Source of the DNA: JBMNGH01 sp050949725
GTDB lineage: Bacteria; Bacillota; Thermosediminibacteria; Thermosediminibacterales; Tepidanaerobacteraceae
Length of the DNA: 64,000 nt
Assembly: GCA_050949725.1 (NCBI GenBank)
Contig: JBMNGH010000010.1
Span: 1-64,000, forward strand
Reading direction: 5' to 3'
Positions 26,792 through 35,164 of this stretch are shown in pieces (the first letter of the stretch is position 1; every line of letters starts with the position of its first letter). The notes beneath the pieces are model-generated. The model was not told the DNA's origin. It searched no databases and saw only the letters and a program-made list of their open reading frames with translations. A program made the translations under genes and the position numbers.

Positions 26792-28672
26792 ATGAATGAA
26801 TCCAAATTAGAAAAACTGAATGCTAAAGGAAGACAGCTTCTAGAAGAAGGGAACATAGAAGAGGCCCGAAAACTCTATCATAAAATACTCGAATACGAAG
26901 ACAATATTTATGTTCGGAATAATCTTGCACTGGCATACTACCTATCTGGAGATTATGATGGTGCGTTGTCAGTACTGAAACCGGTTATCTCCGACGCTAG
27001 TATTCTTGGAGAGCCAAATCCTTTTAGTTTTGCCGTTGCTTCCATGATTTACAGTGCTTTGGAAAATGAGTTTCAAGCTGTAAGTTATCTTAAGCGGGCA
27101 GTTGGGTTGTATGACCAACAGCTTTTACAATTCAACTCAAATAAAGTGCCGGTTTCTTTTTTAGAATATACCATCATAATAATGAGGGCAGCTGCCAAGC
27201 TTAATGACCACCGAAAGGTATATGACCTTTATCGACGTTGGAGAGATTTACATGTTTCATGGGAAGCGGATTATATGGCAGCAGTTGCTTGCTTCAATAT
27301 GAGAGATTATAAAAAAGCCATAAAATTTTGGGAAAACGCTGGAACGACTTTTTCGCTAGCAAATTGTATGAGTAAAATAGCTATGAAGGTTATGCAGGGC
27401 GAAATACCCTTCTTTGAAATGAATTACGAAATATTTTCCGAGCGTGAATTAGATGAAATGTTTCAAAAGGTAACTAAAAATGAAGAATATCGCAGACAGT
27501 TTATGAAAAAGGGATTTTTTAAAATGATGGCGATAGATATGTTTTTAAGCAATGAAGAGGGTTTTGCTACTAACTGGCTTAGGGAATTAATTAATTTGGG
27601 TGGTGAATGGGGAAACCAGCTGGGCAAAAGAATCCTTAATTCTTATCATTATTCTGCAAAAATGAAGTCAGTAGCTGCACAAGTGCTTACTGAAAAAGGA
27701 GTTTTTAGTCCTGGAGAACCTATACCGGCTGTTATTGAAGGCAGAAAGACTCATATTAAAATTAAAACTCAAGAGATAATAATGAATCAAAACGAAAAAC
27801 TTGATGAAATAATATCAAAAGCTCGCTATTTAAAGAATGAAGGGAAACTAGATGATGCCATAAATCTACTGGAAGATCTAATGCAGAAAGAGCAGTTTTA
27901 TCCTCCGGCCATGATGAACTTAGCAAATTATTACAGACTAAAAGATGAAAAAGAGAAGTCATTGGAATTGTTTGAGATACTTGGAGAGGTATTAAAAGAT
28001 GAACCGATTTATTTATTTAACTATTCTGCATTACTTTTGGATATGGGAAACGTTCAAAAGGCACAGGAATATTTTGAACGGATAAAAAGGCCAGGGTATA
28101 CCCAAGAGTTTGAGGAGAAACTTAAGCTTCTTGAAGAGATGCTCTATCATGAGCGTATAATTCCTGATGATATCATGGAGTATTTTGAGGAATCTATGAG
28201 GACTGATGTAGAGAAAAAGGCTATTCCAATAGCTCCTTCTCTAGCAAGGGGGCTTAAAAACATGCCTTCCCAGTGGTTAGATGAAGTGTGTAAAGCATTT
28301 GACCTTGAGCCTGCAAGGCGTCGCAGGGACAGAGAAAAGCAGATTTGTGATTATCTGATAGAGCCAAAAAACCTAAAAAAGGCTATTGGCCAATTAAAAA
28401 TAAAAGAAAAAAAACTATTAAAGTACCTGCTTGAGCGTGGAGGATGGAGCAGATTGAACATATTAACGCGAAAATTTAGTTCCATGAAAGGGGACGGCTT
28501 TTTCTGGTCTGAGCGACCTCCCAAATCACCGCTGGCTGTTTTGTGGTCAAAAGCCTTAATAATGGTTGGTAGAGCAAAGCTCAAAGGCCGGGCTTGTAGA
28601 ATAGCTACAATACCCATTGAGCTAAGACAACCCCTTCAAAAGCTTTTGAATTCGCAAGTTACAAGGGATTGA
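26792..28672 (+). CDS. tetratricopeptide-repeat protein
   Basis: 626-residue soluble protein with TPR units at both the N-terminal part (GNIEEARKLYHKILEYED; NNLALAYYLSGDYDGALSVL; EFQAVSYLKRAV) and the middle (about residues 330-440: GKLDDAINLLEDLMQKE; MMNLANYYRLKDEKEKSLELF; GNVQKAQEYFERI). The C-terminal 150 residues are basic, with a WLDEVCKAFDLEPARRRRDREK helix, and match nothing that I recognise. No signal peptide is seen. TPR proteins mediate protein contacts, and the partner is unknown. The stop abuts a family A copy and the Y1 transposase gene. A possible SEC-C or DNA-binding tail was considered but could not be shown. Confidence 0.7.
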   Translation: MNESKLEKLNAKGRQLLEEGNIEEARKLYHKILEYEDNIYVRNNLALAYYLSGDYDGALSVLKPVISDASILGEPNPFSFAVASMIYSALENEFQAVSYLKRAVGLYDQQLLQFNSNKVPVSFLEYTIIIMRAAAKLNDHRKVYDLYRRWRDLHVSWEADYMAAVACFNMRDYKKAIKFWENAGTTFSLANCMSKIAMKVMQGEIPFFEMNYEIFSERELDEMFQKVTKNEEYRRQFMKKGFFKMMAIDMFLSNEEGFATNWLRELINLGGEWGNQLGKRILNSYHYSAKMKSVAAQVLTEKGVFSPGEPIPAVIEGRKTHIKIKTQEIIMNQNEKLDEIISKARYLKNEGKLDDAINLLEDLMQKEQFYPPAMMNLANYYRLKDEKEKSLELFEILGEVLKDEPIYLFNYSALLLDMGNVQKAQEYFERIKRPGYTQEFEEKLKLLEEMLYHERIIPDDIMEYFEESMRTDVEKKAIPIAPSLARGLKNMPSQWLDEVCKAFDLEPARRRRDREKQICDYLIEPKNLKKAIGQLKIKEKKLLKYLLERGGWSRLNILTRKFSSMKGDGFFWSERPPKSPLAVLWSKALIMVGRAKLKGRACRIATIPIELRQPLQKLLNSQVTRD

Positions 28673-28686
28673 CGCATATTAGTGTG

Positions 28687-28709
28687 GCGGGGACGGAGTT
28701 GTTGTCACC
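28687..28709 (+). repeat. family A repeat next to the Y1 transposase gene
   Basis: GGGGACGGAGTTGTTGTCAC, an exact core copy, lies 15 bases after the TPR stop and about 105 bases before the transposase start. The position suits a REP element flanking its own transposase. Confidence 0.75.
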
Positions 28710-28812
28710 TGCCCCTCTCGCGCACCCTCACGGGTGTCGCGTGTTAAATCTGTCAACATTTCAACACCTACAAAAAACTTATGGCATTGTTGTAAATTTG
28801 GAGGTGTTCTTT

Positions 28813-29580
28813 GTGCCGCGAGCTGCCAGGAAAAAAAGTAAAAGTGGAATTTATCACATCATGATGAGAGGAATAAACCGCCAATATATTTTTCAAGATG
28901 AAGATGATTGTTTTAAATTTATCCGCACCATTCAAGATTATAAAGAAAAATGCGGATACGAAGTTTATGCATACTGTCTAATGGGAAATCATGCACATAT
29001 ACTGTTAAAGGTAATAAAAGAACCACTAGAACAAATAATGCGCCGAATATGCGGCAGATATGTGTATTGGTATAATCAAAAATATGATAGAATAGGAAGC
29101 TTGTTTCAAGGTCGTTTTAAAAGTGAACCGGTAGAAGATGATACGTATTTCCTTACTGTCATAAGATATATACATCAAAACCCGGTAAAAGCGGGCCTGG
29201 TTTCTAGGCAAGAAGACTATAAATGGAGTAGTTTTAATGAGTATATTAAAAATGCTGAATTTGTGGATGTTGACTTAGTGCTCAACATTTTCAGTAGTAG
29301 TGACATAGAAAAAGCCAGAAAAATGTTTATTGAATATAACAAGAAACAAGCAGATGATGTCTGTTTGGACATAGAGGAAAAAAGAAGAATAACGGATAAA
29401 GAGGCACTGATAATTATAAAAGAAGTATGTCAGGTTGAAGATGTATCCGAAATACAAAAGTTTGATATACCCAAAAGGGATCATTATCTGAAACGACTGA
29501 AAATAGACCATGGCCTGTCAATTAGGCAAATTGAAAGGATAACAGGTATAAATAGGGGGATAATATTTAAAGCAAGGTAA
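28813..29580 (+). CDS. REP-associated tyrosine transposase (Y1_Tnp, TnpA_REP)
   Basis: 255 residues starting at GTG 28813 with a GGAGGTG site; upstream in-frame codons run through the repeat and are not used. Typical single-strand HUH/Y1 transposase features are a KSGIYHIMMRGINRQYIF N-terminal strand, the HUH pair in MGNHAHILLKV, the catalytic tyrosine region GRYVYWYNQKY, LFQGRFKSEPV, and IHQNPVKAGLV. A C-terminal HTH-like part (DIPKRDHYLKRLKIDHGLSIRQIERITG) may bind DNA. RAYTs are domesticated relatives of IS200/IS605 and are linked to dispersal of REP sequences. The repeats of family A cluster around it. Confidence 0.9.
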   Translation: MPRAARKKSKSGIYHIMMRGINRQYIFQDEDDCFKFIRTIQDYKEKCGYEVYAYCLMGNHAHILLKVIKEPLEQIMRRICGRYVYWYNQKYDRIGSLFQGRFKSEPVEDDTYFLTVIRYIHQNPVKAGLVSRQEDYKWSSFNEYIKNAEFVDVDLVLNIFSSSDIEKARKMFIEYNKKQADDVCLDIEEKRRITDKEALIIIKEVCQVEDVSEIQKFDIPKRDHYLKRLKIDHGLSIRQIERITGINRGIIFKAR

Positions 29581-29718
29581 ACTATTTTTACCACCAGTTT
29601 TCGATGTATAATAGTTTTGGTGTTGCTATAAATTGTTCTGCCATTATAGTAGTTTGCAGAAATAGATGCACTATAGAGAAATCAAGCTATTAATCTTAAT
29701 AACAGCACACGAAAAATT

Positions 29719-29750
29719 AAAAGAGGGCCACCGAATAATTCGGTGGCTTT
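29719..29750 (-). terminator. intrinsic terminator for the small lipoprotein gene
   Basis: Palindrome GCCACCGAATAATTCGGTGG at 29727-29746. On the minus strand it is followed by CCTCTTTTAATTTTT. It lies just beyond the stop at 29755. Confidence 0.75.
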
Positions 29751-29754
29751 AAAT

Positions 29755-30261
29755 CTATTTAAACTTAACCAAATCTCCAATCTTATACCTTTTCTCTTTT
29801 TGCCGTCCATCTTCTGTTGTCCAAGAAACTATAACCTCTTCTGAATTTAGTATCTCCCTTAAAGAGTTTTCATTCAATCCTCTCGTATATAGAGTAATGT
29901 CATACGAATAATTAGCAAAGTTCACGTTCGCATTGTCTTGAACTGAAGACTTCCCAAACCAATACAAGTTGTCCCTGCTATCATTGAAAACTTGTATAAA
30001 ATTAGGAGCATGTATTTTCATGTCCTTGATGCTATCGTGGTGTTTTTCATCCAAAATGAATTTAAAGTTTCTGAAATCATCCTTTGTAGGGTTTTCTATG
30101 CCAGAAGTTCCTATATGTTGGAATTGTTGGTTAGTAACACCTGATATTTCGACAGCTATATTTACAGTTGGCTCGCTGGTCTTGCTGCCACAAGCATTCA
30201 AAAAAATTAAGGTGATCGTTGCTAGGATAAATAATAGTGTTCTTTTTGATAAAGTATTCAT
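29755..30261 (-). CDS. small predicted lipoprotein
   Basis: 168 residues with a basic N-terminus, hydrophobic stretch and lipobox LNAC (cysteine at about residue 24). The mature part (VNIAVEISGVTNQQFQHIG, FKFILDEKHHDSIKDMKIH, YDITLYTRGLNENSLREIL) is beta-rich with no family that I recognise; it resembles small Firmicute lipoproteins of unknown role. The start is preceded by AAGGTGATG. It stands alone between the transposase gene and the dense repeat cluster. Function is unknown. Confidence 0.65.
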   Translation of the reverse strand: MNTLSKRTLLFILATITLIFLNACGSKTSEPTVNIAVEISGVTNQQFQHIGTSGIENPTKDDFRNFKFILDEKHHDSIKDMKIHAPNFIQVFNDSRDNLYWFGKSSVQDNANVNFANYSYDITLYTRGLNENSLREILNSEEVIVSWTTEDGRQKEKRYKIGDLVKFK

Positions 30262-30439
30262 GTTGCATCACCTTCCTTGGTGGTACCCGAACGTGATATG
30301 ACAACGTTGCCGGGACATCACGCTTGGCGGGAGGTTATACTTGTGAATTACATATGGCGATGCCAGGAATTGTGACAACACCTGAGTTTCCATGGCATGT
30401 CTCAAAGGCAACTCCAAACAAAAGGGCGAACGTGGTGCA

Positions 30440-30675
30440 GGTAACCGAAAGGGTGACAACGACACCGTCTCCTTGGTAATATGTGGTGCAGGTGCCCGGA
30501 GGCAAGGGTGACAATAACTCCGTCCCCATGGCAGGGCGGAGGGGCGCGGAGGGGTGACACGGAGGGTGACAACAACTCCGTCCCCATGGCACGGGTCCCC
30601 GCGACAGGCGGGGGTGACAACAACTCCGTCCCCGCGACAGGGTGACCGCTCCGTCCCCGCGACAGGTCCCCGCGA
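30440..30675. repeat. dense family A repeat cluster
   Basis: Five copies of the core, in the same sense as those at 4.8 kb, begin at about 30451, 30507, 30565, 30613 and 30640, with GCGACAGG and CATGGCA linkers and growing GC content. The cluster fills the gap between the lipoprotein gene and the HD-hydrolase 3' end (30262-30693). No gene is visible in it. Confidence 0.75.
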
Positions 30676-30693
30676 CACGCCCGCGACATCTGT

Positions 30694-31257
30694 TTATAAG
30701 CCTAGTGTGTCGGAAATTTCCTGCATTGCCTTTAAGGCGAGTCCTGCAAATTCGGGAAATGGAATTCCCAATTTTTCGATTGATCGCATGGCATCACGGT
30801 CTGCTCCTGCCGCAAACCTGTGTTCATTCATTCTCTTTGTTATAGATTTTACTTTGACACTGCCGACTTTTTTGTCGGGGTAAACCAGCGCAATAGCAGT
30901 GATAAAACCAGTAATCGGGTCGGCCGCATACAAAGCTTGATCAAATTTGCTCGATATTTCAGTACCTGTCTCCTTGTTGTGTGCAAGAATGGCCTGGTAC
31001 ATTTCTTCAGTCCCGAAATTCAAATCCTTTAATATTTCAACCGTTCTTTTACCGTGAAGCTGTGGATTTTCTTTATAGTTGACAAGATCTGCATCAAGGT
31101 CGTGCAGTAGTCCCGTGATGCTCCATAATTTGACATTTTCCGGCTCGAGCCTTTGGGCAAGTGCCTTCATGACTGCTTCGACTGCAAAACTATGCTTCAA
31201 AAGGTGATCCGATTTCAGATATTTGTGTAATATTTCCAAAGCTTTAGTCCTGTCCAT
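30694..31257 (-). CDS. HD-domain hydrolase
   Basis: 187 residues, one HD phosphohydrolase domain: KHSFAVEAVMKAL supplies the first histidine, LLHDLDADLVNY the HD pair, and the last metal ligand is probably the aspartate in ALYAADPITG. Similar stand-alone proteins of about 185 residues are common in Firmicutes and archaea as 'HDIG domain' proteins, and their nucleotide or phosphoester substrate is unknown. The start has a GGGAGGAC site. The 3' end abuts the family A cluster. Confidence 0.82.
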   Translation of the reverse strand: MDRTKALEILHKYLKSDHLLKHSFAVEAVMKALAQRLEPENVKLWSITGLLHDLDADLVNYKENPQLHGKRTVEILKDLNFGTEEMYQAILAHNKETGTEISSKFDQALYAADPITGFITAIALVYPDKKVGSVKVKSITKRMNEHRFAAGADRDAMRSIEKLGIPFPEFAGLALKAMQEISDTLGL

Positions 31258-31349
31258 TTTTTGTCCTCCCGTAAATATGGAATCGAATTTAAGCCATTAT
31301 AACATAAAATTCTAATAAGTGCTAATTAATTGCGATCCTAAAAAAAGAC

Positions 31350-31412
31350 AGCCCCACCGGATACGTAATCAAAGATTGATATTGGGTTCCGGGACCCTTA
31401 TTGTTTCACAAT
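31350..31412 (-). repeat. family B palindromic repeat, inverted copy
   Basis: Reading the minus strand, AACAATAAGGGTCCCGGAAC is followed by the diverged arms CCAATATCAATC and GATTACGTATCCGG. It is the only copy in reverse orientation, and lies in the 31258-31574 gap upstream of the HD gene. Confidence 0.65.
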
Positions 31413-31523
31413 CATAACCACCCGTAAACGGGTGGTTTGCAACTAGTCCTATTAGGGCATTTACTGGCTGAGGCTTAAGACCCACTGAATCATCCGCCAA
31501 CCGCATATTTTTGTTTCATAAAA

Positions 31524-31554
31524 GTAGCCGCTCCTGTAAGTTTGGAGCGGCTAC
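31524..31554 (-). terminator. hairpin after the coat protein gene
   Basis: Eleven-base arms GTAGCCGCTCC and GGAGCGGCTAC at 31524-31534 and 31544-31554, about 20 bases beyond the cotF-like stop on the minus strand, followed there by TTTTATG. Confidence 0.75.
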
Positions 31555-31574
31555 TGACGTAAAGATTTTGACGA

Positions 31575-32129
31575 TTAGCTGAAACCCATCGGTTGATAGG
31601 TATTTATCATAGTATCTGTAGTGTTTTGTTGCATCGTCGGTACCTGATAAAACCCCTTGCTGTTCATATACTGCCAAACATCATATGCCTGATCTGAGCA
31701 GTTGATAGCTCCTTGAATCAGCATCCTACGTAACTGAGGCTCCGAACACTCCAAAGCACCAGCTAAGCGCTTGCATGCTGAAGCTTTATGAATACAGAGC
31801 ATGGCGGATGCCACATCATGATCATCGACCTGGCGTGTCGAAACATTCGGGCTCTGGGTTGAAGGATTTCTCAAACCGTATGTCGGAGAAAAGTTGGTGT
31901 TAGCTCTGTAGGGGACCGCCTCTTGAATACCTCGCTGATTAATCGCATTTACCATATTGTTATATTCATTTGTCATGAAATCGAGCTGCTTGTTTACAAG
32001 GTTTTTAAGCTCAGGGTCTTGGCAGTGCTCGTTATAGAGCTGAGCTGTGTTAATAAATGTTATTGTTTCAGATAGGATTTCATGAATCTCCATTACCTCG
32101 TGTGCACCTAAATTTGCAGCAGTTGCCAA
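31575..32129 (-). CDS. CotF-like spore coat protein
   Basis: 184 residues with a ferritin-like coat F domain: ANLGAHEVMEIHEILSETI at the N-terminus, a long helix QDPELKNLVNKQLDFMTNEYNN, a Pro/Thr/Ser linker, then VASAMLCIHKASACKRLAGALEC and LRRMLIQGAINCSDQAYDVWQYMN. The C-terminal YQVPTM...YQPMGFS tail is typical. It is incorporated into the spore coat in Bacillus. The start has an AAGGAGG site. It is good evidence that the host sporulates. Confidence 0.87.
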   Translation of the reverse strand: MATAANLGAHEVMEIHEILSETITFINTAQLYNEHCQDPELKNLVNKQLDFMTNEYNNMVNAINQRGIQEAVPYRANTNFSPTYGLRNPSTQSPNVSTRQVDDHDVASAMLCIHKASACKRLAGALECSEPQLRRMLIQGAINCSDQAYDVWQYMNSKGFYQVPTMQQNTTDTMINTYQPMGFS

Positions 32130-32310
32130 CGTGTATTCCTCCTTGAAAGATATTTTCCTTGTGTAATTTTCCCTTAAATTGATTTAAATATACATATTTC
32201 TTCCCAATAAAACAGGTCATTCAAATAGGGAACGGTTATAAAATAGGTTGCAACCCACCAAAAATCCAAATATAATTGAAATTAGATGAATGATAGAGGA
32301 GGTCCCCTTT

Positions 32311-33318
32311 ATGAATATTTCCCGGTCAATAATCGCAGTTGATTCACATACAATGGGTGAACCGACAAGAGTAGTGACAGGAGGTTTGCCAAACATTCCA
32401 GGAAAAAACATCTCCGAAAAAAAACAATTTCTCGAAAATAACATGGACAACCTGAGGAAAGCTATAATGCTGGAACCGAGGGGCCACGACGATATGTTCG
32501 GGTCCATAATAACATCTCCTGTCAACTCAGAAGCCGACCTTGGCATAATTTTCATGGATACAGGCGGCTATTTAAACATGTGCGGTCACGGGACGATCGG
32601 AGCCGTCACGGTTGCAGTTGAGACAGGCCTTGTCACTATTTGCGAACCGGAGACTAGAGTCGTGCTTGATACCCCGGCGGGTATTGTCAGAGCGTCTGTC
32701 AAAGTAGAAGGAGGCAGGGCTAAAAGTGTAACAGTCCGAAATGTCCCTGCATTTTTATTTGATAAAGATGTAGAAATTGAGCTAAGTCCCTATGGTAAAG
32801 TAAAAGTTGATATAGCATTCGGAGGCAGCTTTTTTGCATTAGTAAAAGCCGAGGATTTCGGTGTAAAAGTTTGCAAAGATGAAATCAATAAATTAATCGA
32901 CATTGGGATCAGAATACGTGACCAGGTTAATAAAAAGGTAAAAGTGGTGCACCCTGAAAACCCAGACATAAATACCGTTGACCTCGTAGAAATTTCTGAT
33001 AAACCGACTCATCCGGAGGCACATGCTAAAAACGTTGTAATATTCGGCAAAAAACAAGTTGACAGATCCCCCTGCGGCACGGGTACCTGTGCAAAAATGG
33101 CCGACCTTTATTTCAGAAGGGAGCTCGCAATCGCAACAGATTTTGTACATGAAAGCATACTCGGAACACTGTTTACAGGCCGTCTGGTGGAAAAGGCGAA
33201 GGTTGGACCATATGATGCTGTCATACCTGAGATTACGGGAAAGGCCTTCATCACCGGTATGAATCACCTCGTGATTGATGATGAAGACCCTTTGAAGTAC
33301 GGATTTACCTTGAGGTAG
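32311..33318 (+). CDS. prdF: proline racemase family protein
   Basis: 335 residues from ATG 32311 with a GAGGAGGTC site. Both active-site cysteines are present, in NMCGHGTIGA and DRSPCGTGTCA, which favours a true racemase (or 4-hydroxyproline epimerase) over the Cys/Thr dehydratase branch. Other blocks are AVDSHTMGEPTRVV and MLEPRGHDDMFG. The cytosolic enzyme interconverts L- and D-proline, the first step of proline reduction in amino-acid-fermenting Clostridia. No prdA/prdB reductase genes are adjacent, so the symbol is by family resemblance and the substrate is not proven. Confidence 0.88.
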   Translation: MNISRSIIAVDSHTMGEPTRVVTGGLPNIPGKNISEKKQFLENNMDNLRKAIMLEPRGHDDMFGSIITSPVNSEADLGIIFMDTGGYLNMCGHGTIGAVTVAVETGLVTICEPETRVVLDTPAGIVRASVKVEGGRAKSVTVRNVPAFLFDKDVEIELSPYGKVKVDIAFGGSFFALVKAEDFGVKVCKDEINKLIDIGIRIRDQVNKKVKVVHPENPDINTVDLVEISDKPTHPEAHAKNVVIFGKKQVDRSPCGTGTCAKMADLYFRRELAIATDFVHESILGTLFTGRLVEKAKVGPYDAVIPEITGKAFITGMNHLVIDDEDPLKYGFTLR

Positions 33319-33320
33319 TT

Positions 33321-33782
33321 TTAGCGGCCCTTGAACTCCTCACCCTTTTCCCTTTTTTGCTGTCTTTTAGCATTATTAGATTGTTTCCCGTTAAATTCAA
33401 ATGTAGCACAATCGGTTCCCTGGCATTCTGTGGCACTTTTTCCGGAGACCTCTATTGAGTCGGCATTGCACAGATCGCCGTCTTCATAGTACTTGCATGT
33501 ATCGACAATGCATGTTACGGTTGGGTTTAATTGTCTTCCCATACCCGTAATTTCTTCGGCGAAACCGACCCAGTTGACGTTGTCCAAAGAACCCATCATG
33601 TTGGCAAGGCCTCTTCTTTCACTAAAGGTCTTACACATGGTCTGTTCTTTTGTCTCCGACATTTTGCCGACTTCTTCATTTAATATGTCAATCTTTGAGG
33701 CGCCGCATTTGTTACCAAATACCCAATGGGTACACGTGTTGACATCGCATTTTACATTAGGATGTTTGTTTTCTTTTGCCAA
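33321..33782 (-). CDS. protein with two DUF1540 domains
   Basis: 153 residues holding two cysteine-rich DUF1540 units. The first (about residues 9-52) has VKCDVNTCTHWVFGNKC and MCKTF; the second (about 87-130) has VTCIVDTCKYYEDGDLC and CATF. The conserved cysteines suggest metal or Fe-S binding, and the basic tail KRQQKREKGEEFKGR may contact nucleic acid. DUF1540 proteins are common in spore formers and their role is unknown. The start has an AAAGGGGTG site. The stop converges on prdF with only two bases between. Confidence 0.82.
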   Translation of the reverse strand: MAKENKHPNVKCDVNTCTHWVFGNKCGASKIDILNEEVGKMSETKEQTMCKTFSERRGLANMMGSLDNVNWVGFAEEITGMGRQLNPTVTCIVDTCKYYEDGDLCNADSIEVSGKSATECQGTDCATFEFNGKQSNNAKRQQKREKGEEFKGR

Positions 33783-33866
33783 TCAAATCACCCCTTTTAA
33801 TTGTTTTCTTTAGTATTTACCGTAAATCAAAAAATAAATATAAAAATATATTGTGAGGTGGTATTT

Positions 33867-34553
33867 TTGATTACTAGGGCACAACTCGTTAAAGTGATCG
33901 ACCACACCCTTCTTGCCCCTTCAGCTACTGTCGATGATATAGAACGTCTCTGCCGGGAAGCAATAGATTACGGCTTTTATGCAGTTTGTGTAAATACCTG
34001 TTACATAAAACACGCTGTGTCGATGCTTAAAGGCTCCTCTGTAAAAGTGGTGTCTACTGTCGGGTTCCCTCTTGGTGCTGTGTCATCTGATGTAAAAGCA
34101 TATGAGGCCGCCTGGGCAGTGGAGGCAGGGGCGTCAGAGGTAGATATGGTATTGAATGTTGGGCTGCTAAAAAGCGGTGACTTTTTTGAAGTCAGAGAGG
34201 ATATAGAGGGTGTTGTAAAAGCCGCAAAAAAAGCAAACACTAAAGCTAAAATCAAAGTAATAGTAGAAACAAGCCTTCTTGAAATAAACGAAAAGGTCTC
34301 AGTATGCAGACTTGTAAAAGATGCGGGAGCTGATCTTATCAAGACATCTACCGGATTTGGCCCGGGTGGAGCCGTGGTTGAGGATATCCAGCTGTTTAAA
34401 AAAATGGTTGGAGATTCAATCGGCATAAAAGCTGCAGGTGGTATAAAAGACCTGAATACTTTGATGAGTATGCTAGAGGCGGGAGCAACCCGCATAGGTA
34501 CAAGCTCTACCGTATCTATAATGAACCAGCTTGAACAAAATAATAATGATTGA
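33867..34553 (+). CDS. deoC: deoxyribose-phosphate aldolase
   Basis: 228 residues from TTG 33867 with a GAGGTGG site. A TIM-barrel class I aldolase, it cleaves 2-deoxyribose 5-phosphate to glyceraldehyde 3-phosphate and acetaldehyde. Visible are IDHTLLAPSAT, VCVNTCYIK, VVSTVGFPLGA, EVDMVLNVG, the Schiff-base lysine in LIKTSTGFGPGGA and the second lysine in IKAAGGIK. It heads a group with a pyruvate-kinase-C-like gene 41 bases downstream and a cysteine-desulfidase-like gene 15 bases after that. No other nucleoside catabolism gene is nearby. Confidence 0.95.
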   Translation: MITRAQLVKVIDHTLLAPSATVDDIERLCREAIDYGFYAVCVNTCYIKHAVSMLKGSSVKVVSTVGFPLGAVSSDVKAYEAAWAVEAGASEVDMVLNVGLLKSGDFFEVREDIEGVVKAAKKANTKAKIKVIVETSLLEINEKVSVCRLVKDAGADLIKTSTGFGPGGAVVEDIQLFKKMVGDSIGIKAAGGIKDLNTLMSMLEAGATRIGTSSTVSIMNQLEQNNND

Positions 34554-34594
34554 ATGTGATATTTTTTAATATCAATGAAAGGTGGTAATATTTT

Positions 34595-35149
34595 ATGTAT
34601 TGGGAAAAACCTGGCAAGCAAAACACGGATAAAACGGTCGAAATAGTAAAGGATGCCGTAAAAGAAAAAGGAATACGATATATTGTGTTTCCTTCTAGCC
34701 GTGGATACACCGCAGAGAAGCTCTTAAAGGCGGATTTGGGAGTGAACCTTGTGTGTGTCACGCATGTTTGTGGCTTTAAGTCCCCCGGGGAGATGGAATT
34801 CCCACAAGACCTGCGCCAGCAGCTTGAAGCCGACGGTATCAAGTTTTTTACAGGGACACATGTCCTCTCAGGTGCTGAACGTGGTGTAAGCAACAAATTT
34901 AAAGGTTGTTACCCGGCGGAGATTATCGCCAATTCGCTGCGCATGCTGGGTCAGGGAGTGAAAGTTTGTGTGGAGGTTGCCGTAATGGCACTTGATGCAG
35001 GGTTGATTCCATATGACGAAAACATAATAGCACTTGGTGGAAGCAGCGAAGGCGTCGATACAGCAGTAATAATGAGGCCGGCACACGCAGCAAACATTTT
35101 CGACAGCTGGATATCCGAAATACTATGTAAGCCGTCCGAGAAGCTTTAA
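34595..35149 (+). CDS. pyruvate-kinase alpha/beta-domain-like protein (COG1751)
   Basis: 184 residues related to the free-standing C-terminal domain of pyruvate kinase, known from archaea and Clostridia without the catalytic barrel. Segments are TDKTVEIVKDAVKEKGI, IVFPSSRGYTAEKLL, CVTHVCGFKSPGE, GTHVLSGAERGVSN, and NIIALGGSSEGVDTAVIM. In pyruvate kinase this domain is regulatory, while the free form has no proven role. The start has an AAAGGTGG site. It is sandwiched between deoC and a cysteine-desulfidase-like gene and is probably cotranscribed. Confidence 0.78.
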   Translation: MYWEKPGKQNTDKTVEIVKDAVKEKGIRYIVFPSSRGYTAEKLLKADLGVNLVCVTHVCGFKSPGEMEFPQDLRQQLEADGIKFFTGTHVLSGAERGVSNKFKGCYPAEIIANSLRMLGQGVKVCVEVAVMALDAGLIPYDENIIALGGSSEGVDTAVIMRPAHAANIFDSWISEILCKPSEKL

Positions 35150-35164
35150 ATAGGAGGATTTGCG

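Noticed and set aside
28669..28812. Longer N-terminus for the Y1 transposase
   Set aside because: The extra 48 codons run through a family A repeat, while GTG 28813 has a strong GGAGGTG site and matches the family start.
30335..30689. Frames of 85-136 codons across the dense repeat cluster
   Set aside because: They show the same repeat-derived peptides as at 4.7 kb and no start signals.
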